Shown: in pieces, positions 58,801 to 64,000 of the stretch
Numbering within the stretch: the first letter of the stretch is position 1
How the letters are laid out: each line of letters opens with the position of its first letter
Notes under the pieces: generated by a model
The model's database searches: none
Told to the model about the DNA's origin: nothing
What the model saw: only the letters and a program-made list of their open reading frames with translations
Translations under genes and position numbers: made by a program
NCBI RefSeq assembly: GCF_013131805.1
Contig: NZ_JABJRC010000006.1
Span: forward strand, 186,001-250,000
Reading direction: 5' to 3'
Length of the DNA stretch: 64,000 nt
Source of the DNA: Kribbella sandramycini
GTDB lineage: Bacteria; Actinomycetota; Actinomycetes; Propionibacteriales; Kribbellaceae

Positions 58801-59040
58801 GACGTACTGGAACGGGACGCCGTCCTCGTCGCCGAAGCGGACCCGCAGGGCGTCGGTCTCGGCGAACGCGGCGCTGACGGCGGCGGCGAACGCGACCGGG
58901 TCGATCGGGCCGTTCAGCCAGATCAGCTGGCCCGCGCAGAAGACCGAAGACTCGGGCGCGAGGTTTCGTGCCACCCAGTTGCCCCGCTGGCTCGTACTCA
59001 ACTGCACACGATCAAAAGCCGTCAACGGACGCACACCCAC
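49822..59040 (-). CDS. Siderophore non-ribosomal peptide synthetase: C*-A(beta-Ala)-T-C-[unassigned]-C-A(hOrn)-T-TE
   Basis: 3072 residues, start GTG 59040. Domains by my reading: C1 1-430 with N139-I140 where HH belongs; A1 430-895 with pocket V606 D607 T610 L649 I672 S674 F698 G706 D707 K881 (VDTLISFGDK, close to beta-Ala VDWVISLADK); T1 (S937); C2 995-1430 with HHIVTDA at 1124-1130; an unassigned ~310-residue region 1435-1745, weakly C/E-like; C3 1758-2195 with EHILLDG at 1891-1897; A2 2211-2730 with pocket DAEDVLLINK (close to hydroxyornithine DMENLGLINK); T2 about 2735-2810 (GGHSLAA); TE 2820-3072 with nucleophile S2910 in VGWSYGA. Two A domains are few for a hexadentate chelator, so iterative use or another synthetase is implied. 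Divergent from the ABC genes across iron box 5. Confidence 0.93.
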   Translation of the reverse strand: MGVRPLTAFDRVQLSTSQRGNWVARNLAPESSVFCAGQLIWLNGPIDPVAFAAAVSAAFAETDALRVRFGDEDGVPFQYVDPAATLATEIVDTSYGDDRIRALARGQLVTAPATTAEPATSSTLVRRSDEGWAWILITNILLVDGYSISLFIRRVAELYSGDPAPDRWFGSLQDLTHEAGTAADLTYWNEILGIETAGPADDLSEVFVSSSRPVAVPIPDDAYPRIQQLARTARVTWTDALIALWGVYTALAESRDYVAVRVPLMLRDDREALKTPSAISRAIPVVTTISPYDTVEGVLRVVADQLKTSRRHTAVEDHQIARSWPGGQASYLTLPTINIRLFDSTASLGASETISTGPVGSLDLAIYRTPSTGIRLELSTGSATGEPAVHADQFGRFLDTVLDGSKTLYELITPDTSSQPQGETVEVPRATVDELLRRQIAASPDAVAIVTADGALTYAEFDARVNAFATDLVERGVQVGDRVAITMPRSADLVVALAGVLRAGAAYVPIDPAYPADRIQHILDVAAPAVVITEVPDASAETAPMLKRPLNDLDAAVVIFTSGTTGNPKGVTLSHRALVNRLTWGRQLLGYGPDDVALAKSGLGFVDAVTELFGPLIAGTRIVVVPTETAQDPADLLETISRHGVTHLLTVPSLADVLVRHDAPLPTLKHWISSGEPLTPATANSMQSAAPQAELHNFYGSTEVTGDATAGQLQIGAPVANTTAHVLDSWLRPVPAGTTGELYLGGVQLADGYVADPALTAQRFVANDNGMRLYRTGDLARWGSEGQLEYLGRSDDQVKIRGYRIEPAEIRAVLEQHRAVSGAAVVALEHPAGGKFLAAYVTGDAVPTDELRTHVAQSLPDYMVPTTYTQLDRFPVTPNGKLDRRALPEPDLTAGITAGRAPQTQAELTLAGIFRDVLHLDADLSVDSDFFRLGGHSLLAARVVARANALLGSALTLRDVFDHPRISALARIADTGSGAAEVSGPRIGELPRPGVLPVSYGQQSLWFTEQIAGRSIYRTEIVLQAAEQLDLDALATAVRRVVTRHEILRTILVPDEESSSLRQVIHPEPDADAKVLEVENVESGTLTDKIAQVAALPLDFTSEFGLKFHLLRHADGDVLIAYGHHIVTDADSFGTLIQELNKFYVEAATGNPSALAPLPTQYADFALWQRHVLGSRKDPESRYQSDLRYWRDTLSELPTETVLPLDQPRDRTDERTIRPAATSLTSDETAAVDEFLVEHKATPLQALIAAFSLALWDEGAGDAVPIGTPASLRDVPELQDLIGYFVNTVVVRADIDADAGFAQTLLRCRDRMLEAADHKLVPFEHVVEAVNPPRQVGISPLFQVMAAYVDRGGDAASPLSNYVSTTAGGPLAAQPALFDLVSSIERLGSGAFGMNLNAARELFSAETTTRLLRNTARFLVLGAQHPDVTVKQLAQIVRAGDGLDHAGGGRRFQLPLADFDISAAPVWRAAIDHVSRALSGNLQLAIRDDGTGELVGETSNPELLDAVREKLTELVTAYQANIPMVVTAARTATEYSDDELTAIVDDPFWEDWVDELADATDTVLRQRGDAAASSGTADRAAATVAGTSLRSVVLTAVAKALAEIADGDLLVELYESDSPGFPVLLDDGDVLGLSPERATEYAVLAGHARFSRFFDDVPAPRIRVGIFRSEAELLPEPADDGLDVQVLIAANAVRVGVASASTVDVDASALAAAIAEEISEAGVPAPGRERRAAFTLRRADRVTLTPGEEESIRARYGRDAQILPLAPLQRGLFYHLLRSQESDDHNTYVSQITRRLAGALDPERMTAAITGVMNRYPNLRAAFVPPGDVQVIPAGVVVPVRVVRSDEWGGDTEQFLAAERGEPFDFETPPLIRFTLLEHGHETWTLVMSFEHILLDGWSINSLLAEILNSYGDPGYGDRVPPASFRSYLDWVDDQDPRAAYRAWDDYLAELTGPTLLCPDFVDRGDAQGAMGELTLDLTPAEAATVFQAARDAKVTAGTLLQTAWGITLSRLVGSNDVVFGNTVSGRPPALADADRIIGLLFNTVPMRVSLPPFATNRELLAQVQSELLGVIDHPQATLTQIQTNAGVPVLFDTLFVVQNMPLAKTGGKETGGLEVVGAKVDDATHYPVTFAVDPEERDGAATVHVRLSYRRDVFEPSAAELLLQRYVQVLVGLTGRLDEPVGMLSALLPDETDPHTGIPADLVREIEPVTVAELLHRQVQVSASETALVAGDRRFTFSEFAAEVNRYARLLLEEGVRPEHRVALLLPRDERTVIAMFAVFALGAAYVPVDCELPDERINYMVEVAEPTVTLTTDRDVDRITGAAGQVLNLDTATILDRLAQTAADPITDAERGGPVALDNLAYIIFTSGTTGRPKGVAVGYRGLTNMYVNHVEKIFDRVVDHQLGRRMKIAHTTSFSFDASWEQLFWLLNGHEVHVIDEEMRRDHQRLLAHYDEVCMDGFDVTPSYGQLLVEEGLLDRDRPAGRSVASDAPGVVFVSLGGEAVPDRLWQQLRDAPGVESYNLYGPTEYTINALGADLADSTASSVGTPIFNTRAYILDENLQPALPGVAGELYLAGEGTARGYWGQAAMTAERFVACPWEPAERMYRTGDLARWNDDGMIDYLGRADEQIKIRGYRIEPDEIRDVVQEFPGVTRAEVVAFEHSTGLQLAAYYSTATDADLTEPLRNHLAKFLPDYMVPAALVVVDSFPLTPTGKLDRRALPAPDVAASGVSAGRALESETELAVAAIFRAVLDLDEGLELGAGNDFFRLGGHSLAAMRLASQLNRTFPANIAMRDVITASTIGELSSVIDRKLHPDADPDVAISAIATRLVPSLNGRTVFCAHPKFGASFMYGELAKYLPDGVGLVGIDDPAIAGLEIEFDDLDDLASTYADVIQGLQPDGPYELVGWSYGAHIMYAVARQLLGRGERVESLVIVDAMPAGAENEAERLERPGTAESMRDEMLKAFGQEAYDALLADARQLKAVETAGLRCDVLTAEPTRGTLAIRTLVVASSATHGARVAELGREDALGWEGYLTNYSFFVAADEDHQSILEPDSGIPKWGPLLTELLLR

Positions 59041-59078
59041 TTCTCTTGGGACGAGGTGACGATCACTGCCACAGCAAT

Positions 59079-59097
59079 GAAGGTTAGGCTAACCTTG
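59079..59097. promoter_or_regulatory. Iron box 5, bidirectional (NRPS / ABC transporter)
   Basis: The core AGGTTAGGCTAACCT (59081-59095) is identical to the iron-box consensus core; AAGGTTAGGCTAACCTT (59080-59096) is a perfect palindrome around a central G. TAGGCT lies 11 nt before the ABC GTG start; TAGCCT serves the NRPS direction with a ~40-nt leader. Confidence 0.92.
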
Positions 59098-59101
59098 CGC
59101 C

Positions 59102-60775
59102 GTGCCGCCATCCATCCCTGCGATCCCGTGGGCGCCCGCCGATCCACCCGCCGTCCAGCCGTTCGCGGCCGATCCGGGGACCACAGCCGGCCGCTTTCTG
59201 CTGCGCGTAATCCTCTCCGTACGGCGGGTGACCGTCCCGGCCGCGCTGGCCGCGACCCTGTGGCAGGTCGGTGAGGCGGCGGTCCCGGTAGTGATGGGAC
59301 TCGCAATCGACCGAGCGCTGTCCACCGGGGACGCGGGGCAGTTGGTGTTGTGGATCGGCGCATTGGTGGCCTTGTACGTCGGGCTGACGACAGCTGCGAA
59401 GTTCGCCGTCCAACTGACCGCGTACGCGATTCAGCTGCTGCAGCACCGCCTTCGGAGCACTCTGTCGACCGGCGTCCTGCATCCGGTCGCCGGCGGTGCC
59501 CACGCGCCGGACGGCGGCGTCGTCTCGCTGATGACCAACGACGTCGGCCGCATGGCCAACGGGGTCCAGTTGGTGATCATGCCGATCGCACGCGTTGTGA
59601 CGATCGGATTCATCGCCGTCTCGCTGCTGACGACGCACTGGGTGCTCGGCCTTGCGGTGCTGGTCGGTGCGCCGGTGGCGGTGTGGTTGATGGGCGTGCT
59701 GAGTGAGCGGCTGTCGCGGGACACCCGCGAGTACCAGGGATTGCTGGCCACCACGGTCGGGATGGCCACGGATGTCGTGGCCGGCTATCGGGTGGTCAAG
59801 GGGATTCGCGCCGAGACGGAGGCGACCCGCAGGTACCAGCAGGCCAGCCAGGAGACGCTCGTCGGGGCCAAGCGCAACGCGGGTCTGCTGGGGCGGTTTC
59901 TGATGGGCTCCGGGGTGGTCACCGGCGTCTTCGTCGCAGCGGTGATGGGGCTGGCGGGCTGGTTCGCCGTGGACGGGCAGTTGAGTATCGGTGAGCTGAT
60001 TGCCGCCGTCGGGCTGGCGCAGGCGTTGCTGCCGCAGATCCAGTCGATCGCGAACGACTCCATCCCCAACCTCGCCGGTTCGCGCGCGTCGTCCGCACGC
60101 ATCCTGGATGCGCTACAGACGGAGGTTGTCGTGGCGCCTGAGGGGGACGACACGCCATCGGTGACGCAGCGGCCGGTGCTGGAGGTTTCCACGTCGAGCA
60201 CGACGATTCGGGTCGAGCCCGGTGAGCTGGTCGGAGTGCGCACCGACGACGTGACCGCGGCCCGTGTCGCGGAGGCGCTGCTCGATCCGCGCGAATCCGG
60301 CAGCGAGGTCGTGGTGCGGCTGGATGGCATCGCGGCAGGTGACTTGAGTGCGCGGGACTATCGCGCCCGGGTCACCTTCACACCGCATCGGGTGACGCTG
60401 TTCAGCGGAACGATTCGCGACAATCTCACCGTCACCGCGGCCGCACCCGAGCTGGTGACCGCGGCGGTACGAGCGGCGGCCTGCGACGACTTCGCCGCCG
60501 ATCTCGACCTCCCGGTCGGCGAGGACGGCAACCGTTTCTCCGGCGGTCAGCTCCAACGACTTGCGCTTGCCCGCGCCTTGGCGAGTGATGCACCGGTGCT
60601 GGTGCTGCACGACCCGACCACGGCGGTCGACTCGGTCACCGAGCACACGATCGCGGAGCGGCTGCGCGCCGTCCGCACAGGTCGCTCGACTTTGCTGATC
60701 ACCTCGTCCCCGGCCTTGCTGAACAGCTGCGATCGGGTTGTCGACGTACCGGTCCGGGTTGGGGGAGTCGCGTGA
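59102..60775 (+). CDS. ABC transporter subunit 1 (exporter fold, degenerate Walker A/B, intact signature)
   Basis: 557 residues, GTG start, fused TM (six helices, ~30-320) and nucleotide-binding domain. The Walker A region reads GELVGVRTDDVTAARVAEAL and has no GxxGxGKS/T. Walker B reads VLVLHDPTTAVD, with His for the Mg-binding Asp and Asp for the catalytic Glu. The signature is intact (RFSGGQLQR). Together with the next gene it should form a heterodimer with only one working ATP site. In siderophore clusters such pairs export the apo-siderophore or, like mycobacterial IrtAB, import the ferric form despite the exporter fold. Overlaps its partner by 4 nt (GTGA). Confidence 0.9.
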   Translation: MPPSIPAIPWAPADPPAVQPFAADPGTTAGRFLLRVILSVRRVTVPAALAATLWQVGEAAVPVVMGLAIDRALSTGDAGQLVLWIGALVALYVGLTTAAKFAVQLTAYAIQLLQHRLRSTLSTGVLHPVAGGAHAPDGGVVSLMTNDVGRMANGVQLVIMPIARVVTIGFIAVSLLTTHWVLGLAVLVGAPVAVWLMGVLSERLSRDTREYQGLLATTVGMATDVVAGYRVVKGIRAETEATRRYQQASQETLVGAKRNAGLLGRFLMGSGVVTGVFVAAVMGLAGWFAVDGQLSIGELIAAVGLAQALLPQIQSIANDSIPNLAGSRASSARILDALQTEVVVAPEGDDTPSVTQRPVLEVSTSSTTIRVEPGELVGVRTDDVTAARVAEALLDPRESGSEVVVRLDGIAAGDLSARDYRARVTFTPHRVTLFSGTIRDNLTVTAAAPELVTAAVRAAACDDFAADLDLPVGEDGNRFSGGQLQRLALARALASDAPVLVLHDPTTAVDSVTEHTIAERLRAVRTGRSTLLITSSPALLNSCDRVVDVPVRVGGVA

Positions 60776-62523
60776 GCCAGGTATCAGCAGCCCTGCCGGT
60801 CGCGAGCGGCCGGGAGACGGCCAGAGAGGTCTGGCGGCTCAGCCGTGGGCATCGCCTCCGGCTCGTCACCGTCGGAGTGCTGGGAGTCGCCAGCACTGCC
60901 GTCAACCTGATCCCGCCGATCATCATCGGATTCCTCGTCGACCGGGTGCGGGCCGGGACCGCCGACGCCGGCACCGTCCTGGTGGTCGCGGCCGCGATGG
61001 TGCTCTCGGCGATTCTCGGTGCGGCCGGGACCGCGGTGACGATCGTGCTCGCCACCCGCGTCTACCACACCATCCTGGCCGGGCTCCGCGAACAACTCGT
61101 CCGTCGCGCGATGACGCTCCCGCAGCATCTCGTCGAACGTGCCGGGACGGGCGATCTGATCTCCCGGACCAGCGACGACGTGACCGCCGTCGCCGATGCC
61201 GCGCCCGCGGTGATCCCCGCACTCACCGTCACGGCGTTCACCATCGTCGTGTCGCTGGGCGGGCTCGCGGCGCTGGAATGGCCGTACGCCGTCGCGTTCG
61301 CCGTCGTCCTGCCCGTCTACGTCCTCGTCATGCGCTGGTATCTGCGTATCGGCCCGCGGGTCTACGGCGCCGAGCGGGCGGCGATGAGCGCCCGCGCCCA
61401 GCAGATCCTCGAATCCCAGCGGGGCTACGCGACCGTGCTCGGGCTGGGGCTCACCGAGCAGCGGCACCGCAGCGTGCTGGACGCATCCTGGGGGGTCGCG
61501 GTGTGGACGCTTCGGGCGCGCGTCGTCCAGGCGATGCTCAGCCTGCGCCTGAACTTCGGCGAGTGTCTGAGCCTGGCCACCGTTCTCGTCATCGGCTTCG
61601 TCCTGATCGATTCCGGTGCATCCACCGTCGGCGCCGCGACCGCCGCGATGCTGCTCGTCCTGCGTCTGCTCGGTCCGATCAACGAACTGGTGTTCGTCGT
61701 CGACGACCTGCAGTCGGCCCTGGCATCGCTCAGCCGGATGATCGGAGTCGCCACGATTCCGGCGGAAGCAGACGAGCCGGCAGCGACCGCGGGGGCGGGC
61801 GTCGCGGTGCGGCTCAACGACGTCGCCTTCCGCTACGGCGACGGCCCCCGCCTGTTCGACAACCTCGTCCTCGACATTCCGGCCGGTCAGCGCACTGCTG
61901 TGGTCGGTTCGTCCGGGGCCGGTAAGACGACGCTGGCCGCCGTCATCGCCGGCATCCATCTCCCCGAGGACGGGACGGTGGCCCGGCCCGGCCGGACGAC
62001 GTTGATCACCCAGGAGACGCACGTGTTCGCGGGCTCCCTGCGGGACAACCTCACGCTCGGCGCCCCGGCGGCCAGCGACGACGACATCCAGGCCGCGCTG
62101 GACGCGACCGGGGCGGCCGGTCTGCTCGACCTGCTGCCGGACGGCCTGAACACGACGATCGGTACCGGCGGATATCCGCTGACCGATGCGCAGGCTCAAC
62201 AGCTTGCCCTCACCCGGCTCCTGCTCGCCGACCCGGAACTGGCGATCCTCGACGAGGCGACCGCCGAGGCGGGCTCCACCCACGCCGGGTTGCTGGACCG
62301 GGCCGCCGACGCGGTGCTCGACGGGCGCACCGGGCTGGTGATCGCACACCGCCTCTCCCAAGCCGCGACCTGCGACCGGATCGTCGTCATGGAGCACGGC
62401 CGGATCATCGAGAACGGCACCCATGACGAGTTGGTCGCCGCCGGTGGCGTGTACGGCGAGCTGTGGAGCGCCTGGGAAGCCGGACGAAACATGAACAACA
62501 AGGCAGGAAGGACTGGCTCATGA
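60772..62523 (+). CDS. ABC transporter subunit 2 (exporter fold, intact Walker A/B, degenerate signature)
   Basis: 583 residues with six TM helices and a nucleotide-binding domain. Walker A VVGSSGAGKTTLAAVIAG and Walker B LAILDEATAEAG are canonical, but the LSGGQ signature is replaced by LTDAQ (62179-62193). This is the mirror image of subunit 1, so the canonical ATP site forms from this Walker A/B and the partner's FSGGQ, while the second site is non-functional on both faces. Start GTG 60772 overlaps the partner's stop; its own stop overlaps the methyltransferase start (ATGA). Confidence 0.92.
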   Translation: MSQVSAALPVASGRETAREVWRLSRGHRLRLVTVGVLGVASTAVNLIPPIIIGFLVDRVRAGTADAGTVLVVAAAMVLSAILGAAGTAVTIVLATRVYHTILAGLREQLVRRAMTLPQHLVERAGTGDLISRTSDDVTAVADAAPAVIPALTVTAFTIVVSLGGLAALEWPYAVAFAVVLPVYVLVMRWYLRIGPRVYGAERAAMSARAQQILESQRGYATVLGLGLTEQRHRSVLDASWGVAVWTLRARVVQAMLSLRLNFGECLSLATVLVIGFVLIDSGASTVGAATAAMLLVLRLLGPINELVFVVDDLQSALASLSRMIGVATIPAEADEPAATAGAGVAVRLNDVAFRYGDGPRLFDNLVLDIPAGQRTAVVGSSGAGKTTLAAVIAGIHLPEDGTVARPGRTTLITQETHVFAGSLRDNLTLGAPAASDDDIQAALDATGAAGLLDLLPDGLNTTIGTGGYPLTDAQAQQLALTRLLLADPELAILDEATAEAGSTHAGLLDRAADAVLDGRTGLVIAHRLSQAATCDRIVVMEHGRIIENGTHDELVAAGGVYGELWSAWEAGRNMNNKAGRTGS

Positions 62524-63371
62524 CCGCAGACGTTGTCGGTACGCCGGACAACACGGCAGTACGGACCGCGTTGTGGCGCGCCCTGCACACGCAGGTGGAC
62601 GAGCCGCCGCACGTCCTCGAAGACGTGCTGGGCGCGCGGCTGGCGCAGGACGACGACGGCTGGCGGGAGCGCGGGGACATGGTCCCCGGCGACTCACGGG
62701 GTAAGCGAGCCACGATCGTCGGCCGGGCGCGGCTGACCGAGGACCTGGTGGCGGAGGCCGCGAGCCGCGGCGTGGATCAGTACGTCGTCCTGGGCGCGGG
62801 TCTGGACACCTACGCGCAGCGGCACCCTGATTCGGGTGTGACGGTCTTCGAGATCGACCAGCCGGAGACGCAGGAGTGGAAGCGCGGCCGGTTGGTCGAA
62901 CTCGGCTACGGGATCCCGGAGTCGCTGCGCCTGGTCCCGGTCGACTTCGAGGCGCACGACGACTGGTGGGAGCGGCTGCAGGCGGCGGGTTTCGACGCCT
63001 CCCGTCCCGCGGTGGTGTCCTGGCTGGGCGTCACGATGTACCTGACCGAAGAGGCTACGTCGGCGACGCTCAAGCAGGTGGCGAGTCTGCCGTCCGGTTC
63101 CGCGCTGATCCTGACGTACTTCCGGCATCTCGAGGATCTCCGGCCCGAGGACGTCCACATCCGCCGGATCTCCCGGGAGGGTGCTCGGCGGGCCGGTACG
63201 CCGTTCGTCAGCTTCTACAAGCCCGACGCGATGGCCGAGCTCGCGCGTCAGGCGGGTTTCGCGGACACCGAACACGTCTCGGCCGCCGGGCTGGCCGACC
63301 GCTACTTCGCCGGCCGCTCCGACGGCCTGCGGCCGTACAGCGGCGAGGAAATCCTGATCGCCACCGTTTGA
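62520..63371 (+). CDS. SAM-dependent methyltransferase, PPM1/Tcmp (TIGR00027-like) family
   Basis: 283 residues. The family-specific SAM motif is QYVVLGAGLDTYAQR, followed by FEIDQPETQEWKR and WLGVTMYLTEEA, matching the leucine-carboxyl-methyltransferase-like group (Tcmp/TcmP) that O-methylates carboxylates or hydroxyls in polyketide and NRP pathways. A GGAAGG ribosome site precedes ATG 62520, which overlaps the ABC stop. It could methylate a carboxylate or hydroxyl of the siderophore or its starter. Substrate is inferred from context only. Confidence 0.87.
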   Translation: MTADVVGTPDNTAVRTALWRALHTQVDEPPHVLEDVLGARLAQDDDGWRERGDMVPGDSRGKRATIVGRARLTEDLVAEAASRGVDQYVVLGAGLDTYAQRHPDSGVTVFEIDQPETQEWKRGRLVELGYGIPESLRLVPVDFEAHDDWWERLQAAGFDASRPAVVSWLGVTMYLTEEATSATLKQVASLPSGSALILTYFRHLEDLRPEDVHIRRISREGARRAGTPFVSFYKPDAMAELARQAGFADTEHVSAAGLADRYFAGRSDGLRPYSGEEILIATV

Positions 63372-63406
63372 CAGTCATCGACACAGCAAGGAAACAAGGA
63401 GTTCTG

Positions 63407-63658
63407 ATGAGTCTCACCACCGAGCAGTTGATCGCCGACGTCGCCGACGTGCTGTACATCCAGCCCACGGAGCTCGACTACGAGCTGAGCCTCCGCGACC
63501 AGGGGATGGACTCGGTCCGGCTGATGGACCTGGTGGAGCGGTGGCGGACCGCGGGCGTGGACCGGATCGACTTCATCACCCTGGCCGAGGACTCGCGCCT
63601 GGGGCACTGGATCGAGGTCATCGAGAAGCTCCAGACGGGCGAAGAAGTAGCTTCCTGA
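63407..63658 (+). CDS. Free-standing aryl carrier protein
   Basis: 83 residues. The phosphopantetheine-attachment Ser is in RDQGMDSVRLMDLVERWR, which closely follows the aryl-carrier (EntB/DhbB C-terminal type) pattern GLDSxRxMxLVERWR, and not the LGGHSL pattern of the NRPS T domains. AAGGAG at 63396-63401 sets the ATG. It should receive the acid activated by the ligase at 46982 and present it to the NRPS. No isochorismatase domain is fused to it, unlike DhbB, which again argues against 2,3-dihydroxybenzoate. Confidence 0.9.
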   Translation: MSLTTEQLIADVADVLYIQPTELDYELSLRDQGMDSVRLMDLVERWRTAGVDRIDFITLAEDSRLGHWIEVIEKLQTGEEVAS

Positions 63659-63673
63659 CCCGGGGACAGGTGG

Positions 63674-63700
63674 GTGGTGCGGTCCCGAGGACCGCACCAC
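63674..63700. terminator. 12-bp hairpin between the convergent carrier-protein and methyltransferase genes
   Basis: GTGGTGCGGTCC (63674-63685) pairs perfectly with GGACCGCACCAC (63689-63700), loop 3 nt. It can end transcripts from both sides. Confidence 0.8.
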
Positions 63701-63704
63701 ACCC

Positions 63705-64000
63705 TCACGGGGCCAGTACGCGCAACGTGTTGCCCCAGCCCACGAGCGATGTCTCGACCACGGTCAGGCCGGCGTCGGCGATGACTGCCTCGAGTTCGTC
63801 CTTGGTGCGGTAGCCGGATCCGTGCAGTGTCAGCCGCAGGAGGTCGAGCTCCGCGTCGTGTTCGTCCAGCTCGCTGGGATCGAAGGTCGCCTCCACCAGC
63901 AGGAGCCGGCCTTCGGGGCCCAGGCTCGCGGCGGCCCGCTGCAGAATCAGCCGCGCCTCGGCGTCCGGGTGCTGTCCGAGCGTCTCGACGATCAGTACGG
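63705..64000 (-). CDS. O-methyltransferase, acetylserotonin/O-MT family, C-terminal part (5' end outside window)
   Basis: About 98 C-terminal codons; the frame stays open to the window edge (ending VLIVETLGQHPDAEA upstream, then GPEGRLLLVEATFDP). The LLLVEA strand and the following acidic loop, helix (TKDELEAVIADAGL) and final strands match the SAM domain of plant-type/bacterial O-methyltransferases. The usual VLHDW motif is changed to IVETLG. It may act on a hydroxylated starter acid made by the FAD hydroxylase. It is convergent with the carrier-protein gene and so belongs to a separate transcript. Confidence 0.8.
   Translation of the reverse strand, partial: VLIVETLGQHPDAEARLILQRAAASLGPEGRLLLVEATFDPSELDEHDAELDLLRLTLHGSGYRTKDELEAVIADAGLTVVETSLVGWGNTLRVLAP

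Overview
The window is very GC-rich and gene-dense and comes from an actinobacterium. Evidence includes WhiB7 with its attenuated leader, a UvrD2 helicase with tetracysteine and HRDC regions, MbtH, IdeR/DmdR-type iron boxes and a PPA1309-family protein. The order uvrD2 / whiB7 / ABC1 kinase / zinc-metalloprotease-like protein / PDZ-Lon protein / UPF0182 follows the mycobacterial uvrD2-whiB7 neighbourhood (Rv3198c to Rv3193c), but with several insertions. Kribbella or another member of the Nocardioidaceae is my best guess; this rests on gene content, not on a search.

Layout. 1-8400: 3' end of uvrD2, an inserted AraC regulator / monooxygenase / esterase cassette, whiB7 with a leader-peptide attenuator, two Nudix and zinc-ribbon genes, the ABC1 kinase, a DUF5679 protein and an M48-like peptidase. 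8600-15100: MMPL exporter, a TPR regulator whose NTPase core is missing, a GNAT protein, and a CGNR-type regulator divergent from an MFS exporter. 15100-21330: an FdhF-like molybdoenzyme, then an operon of short-chain dehydrogenase, MHS-type transporter and GAF-PucR regulator. 21570-28513: a compact type IV pilus operon (pilin, PilT, PilB, PilC, three minor pilins), followed by an orphan LuxR-type regulator. 29270-39640: DUF2064-like and Nudix genes, a G-rich 18-bp repeat tract, the second part of the conserved neighbourhood with moaE, a secreted protein and a GNAT enzyme. 39738-39814: initiator tRNA.

41000-64000 is an iron-regulated NRPS siderophore cluster, cut by the right edge. It encodes a TcuA-like flavoprotein, ornithine N5-hydroxylase, MbtH, a PanD-like aspartate decarboxylase, a DapB-like reductase, an alpha/beta hydrolase, a PPTase, an aryl-AMP ligase, an FAD hydroxylase, a 3072-residue NRPS, a two-subunit ABC transporter, methyltransferases and an aryl carrier protein. 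Five iron boxes sit at its promoters. My reading of the adenylation pockets gives beta-alanine for A1 (supplied by the PanD-like enzyme) and N5-hydroxyornithine for A2 (supplied by the hydroxylase).

The most unusual point is the starter acid. No salicylate or 2,3-dihydroxybenzoate synthesis gene is visible. The AMP ligase has lost the Asn that DhbE/MbtA use and has an Arg in the pocket. An intact DapB paralogue and a flavin dehydrogenase are co-regulated. I infer a pyridine-dicarboxylate (dipicolinate-like) or related cap made from the lysine pathway; this is a hypothesis. The NRPS also has a first condensation domain without the HH motif and about 310 residues of unassigned, C/E-like sequence between two condensation domains.
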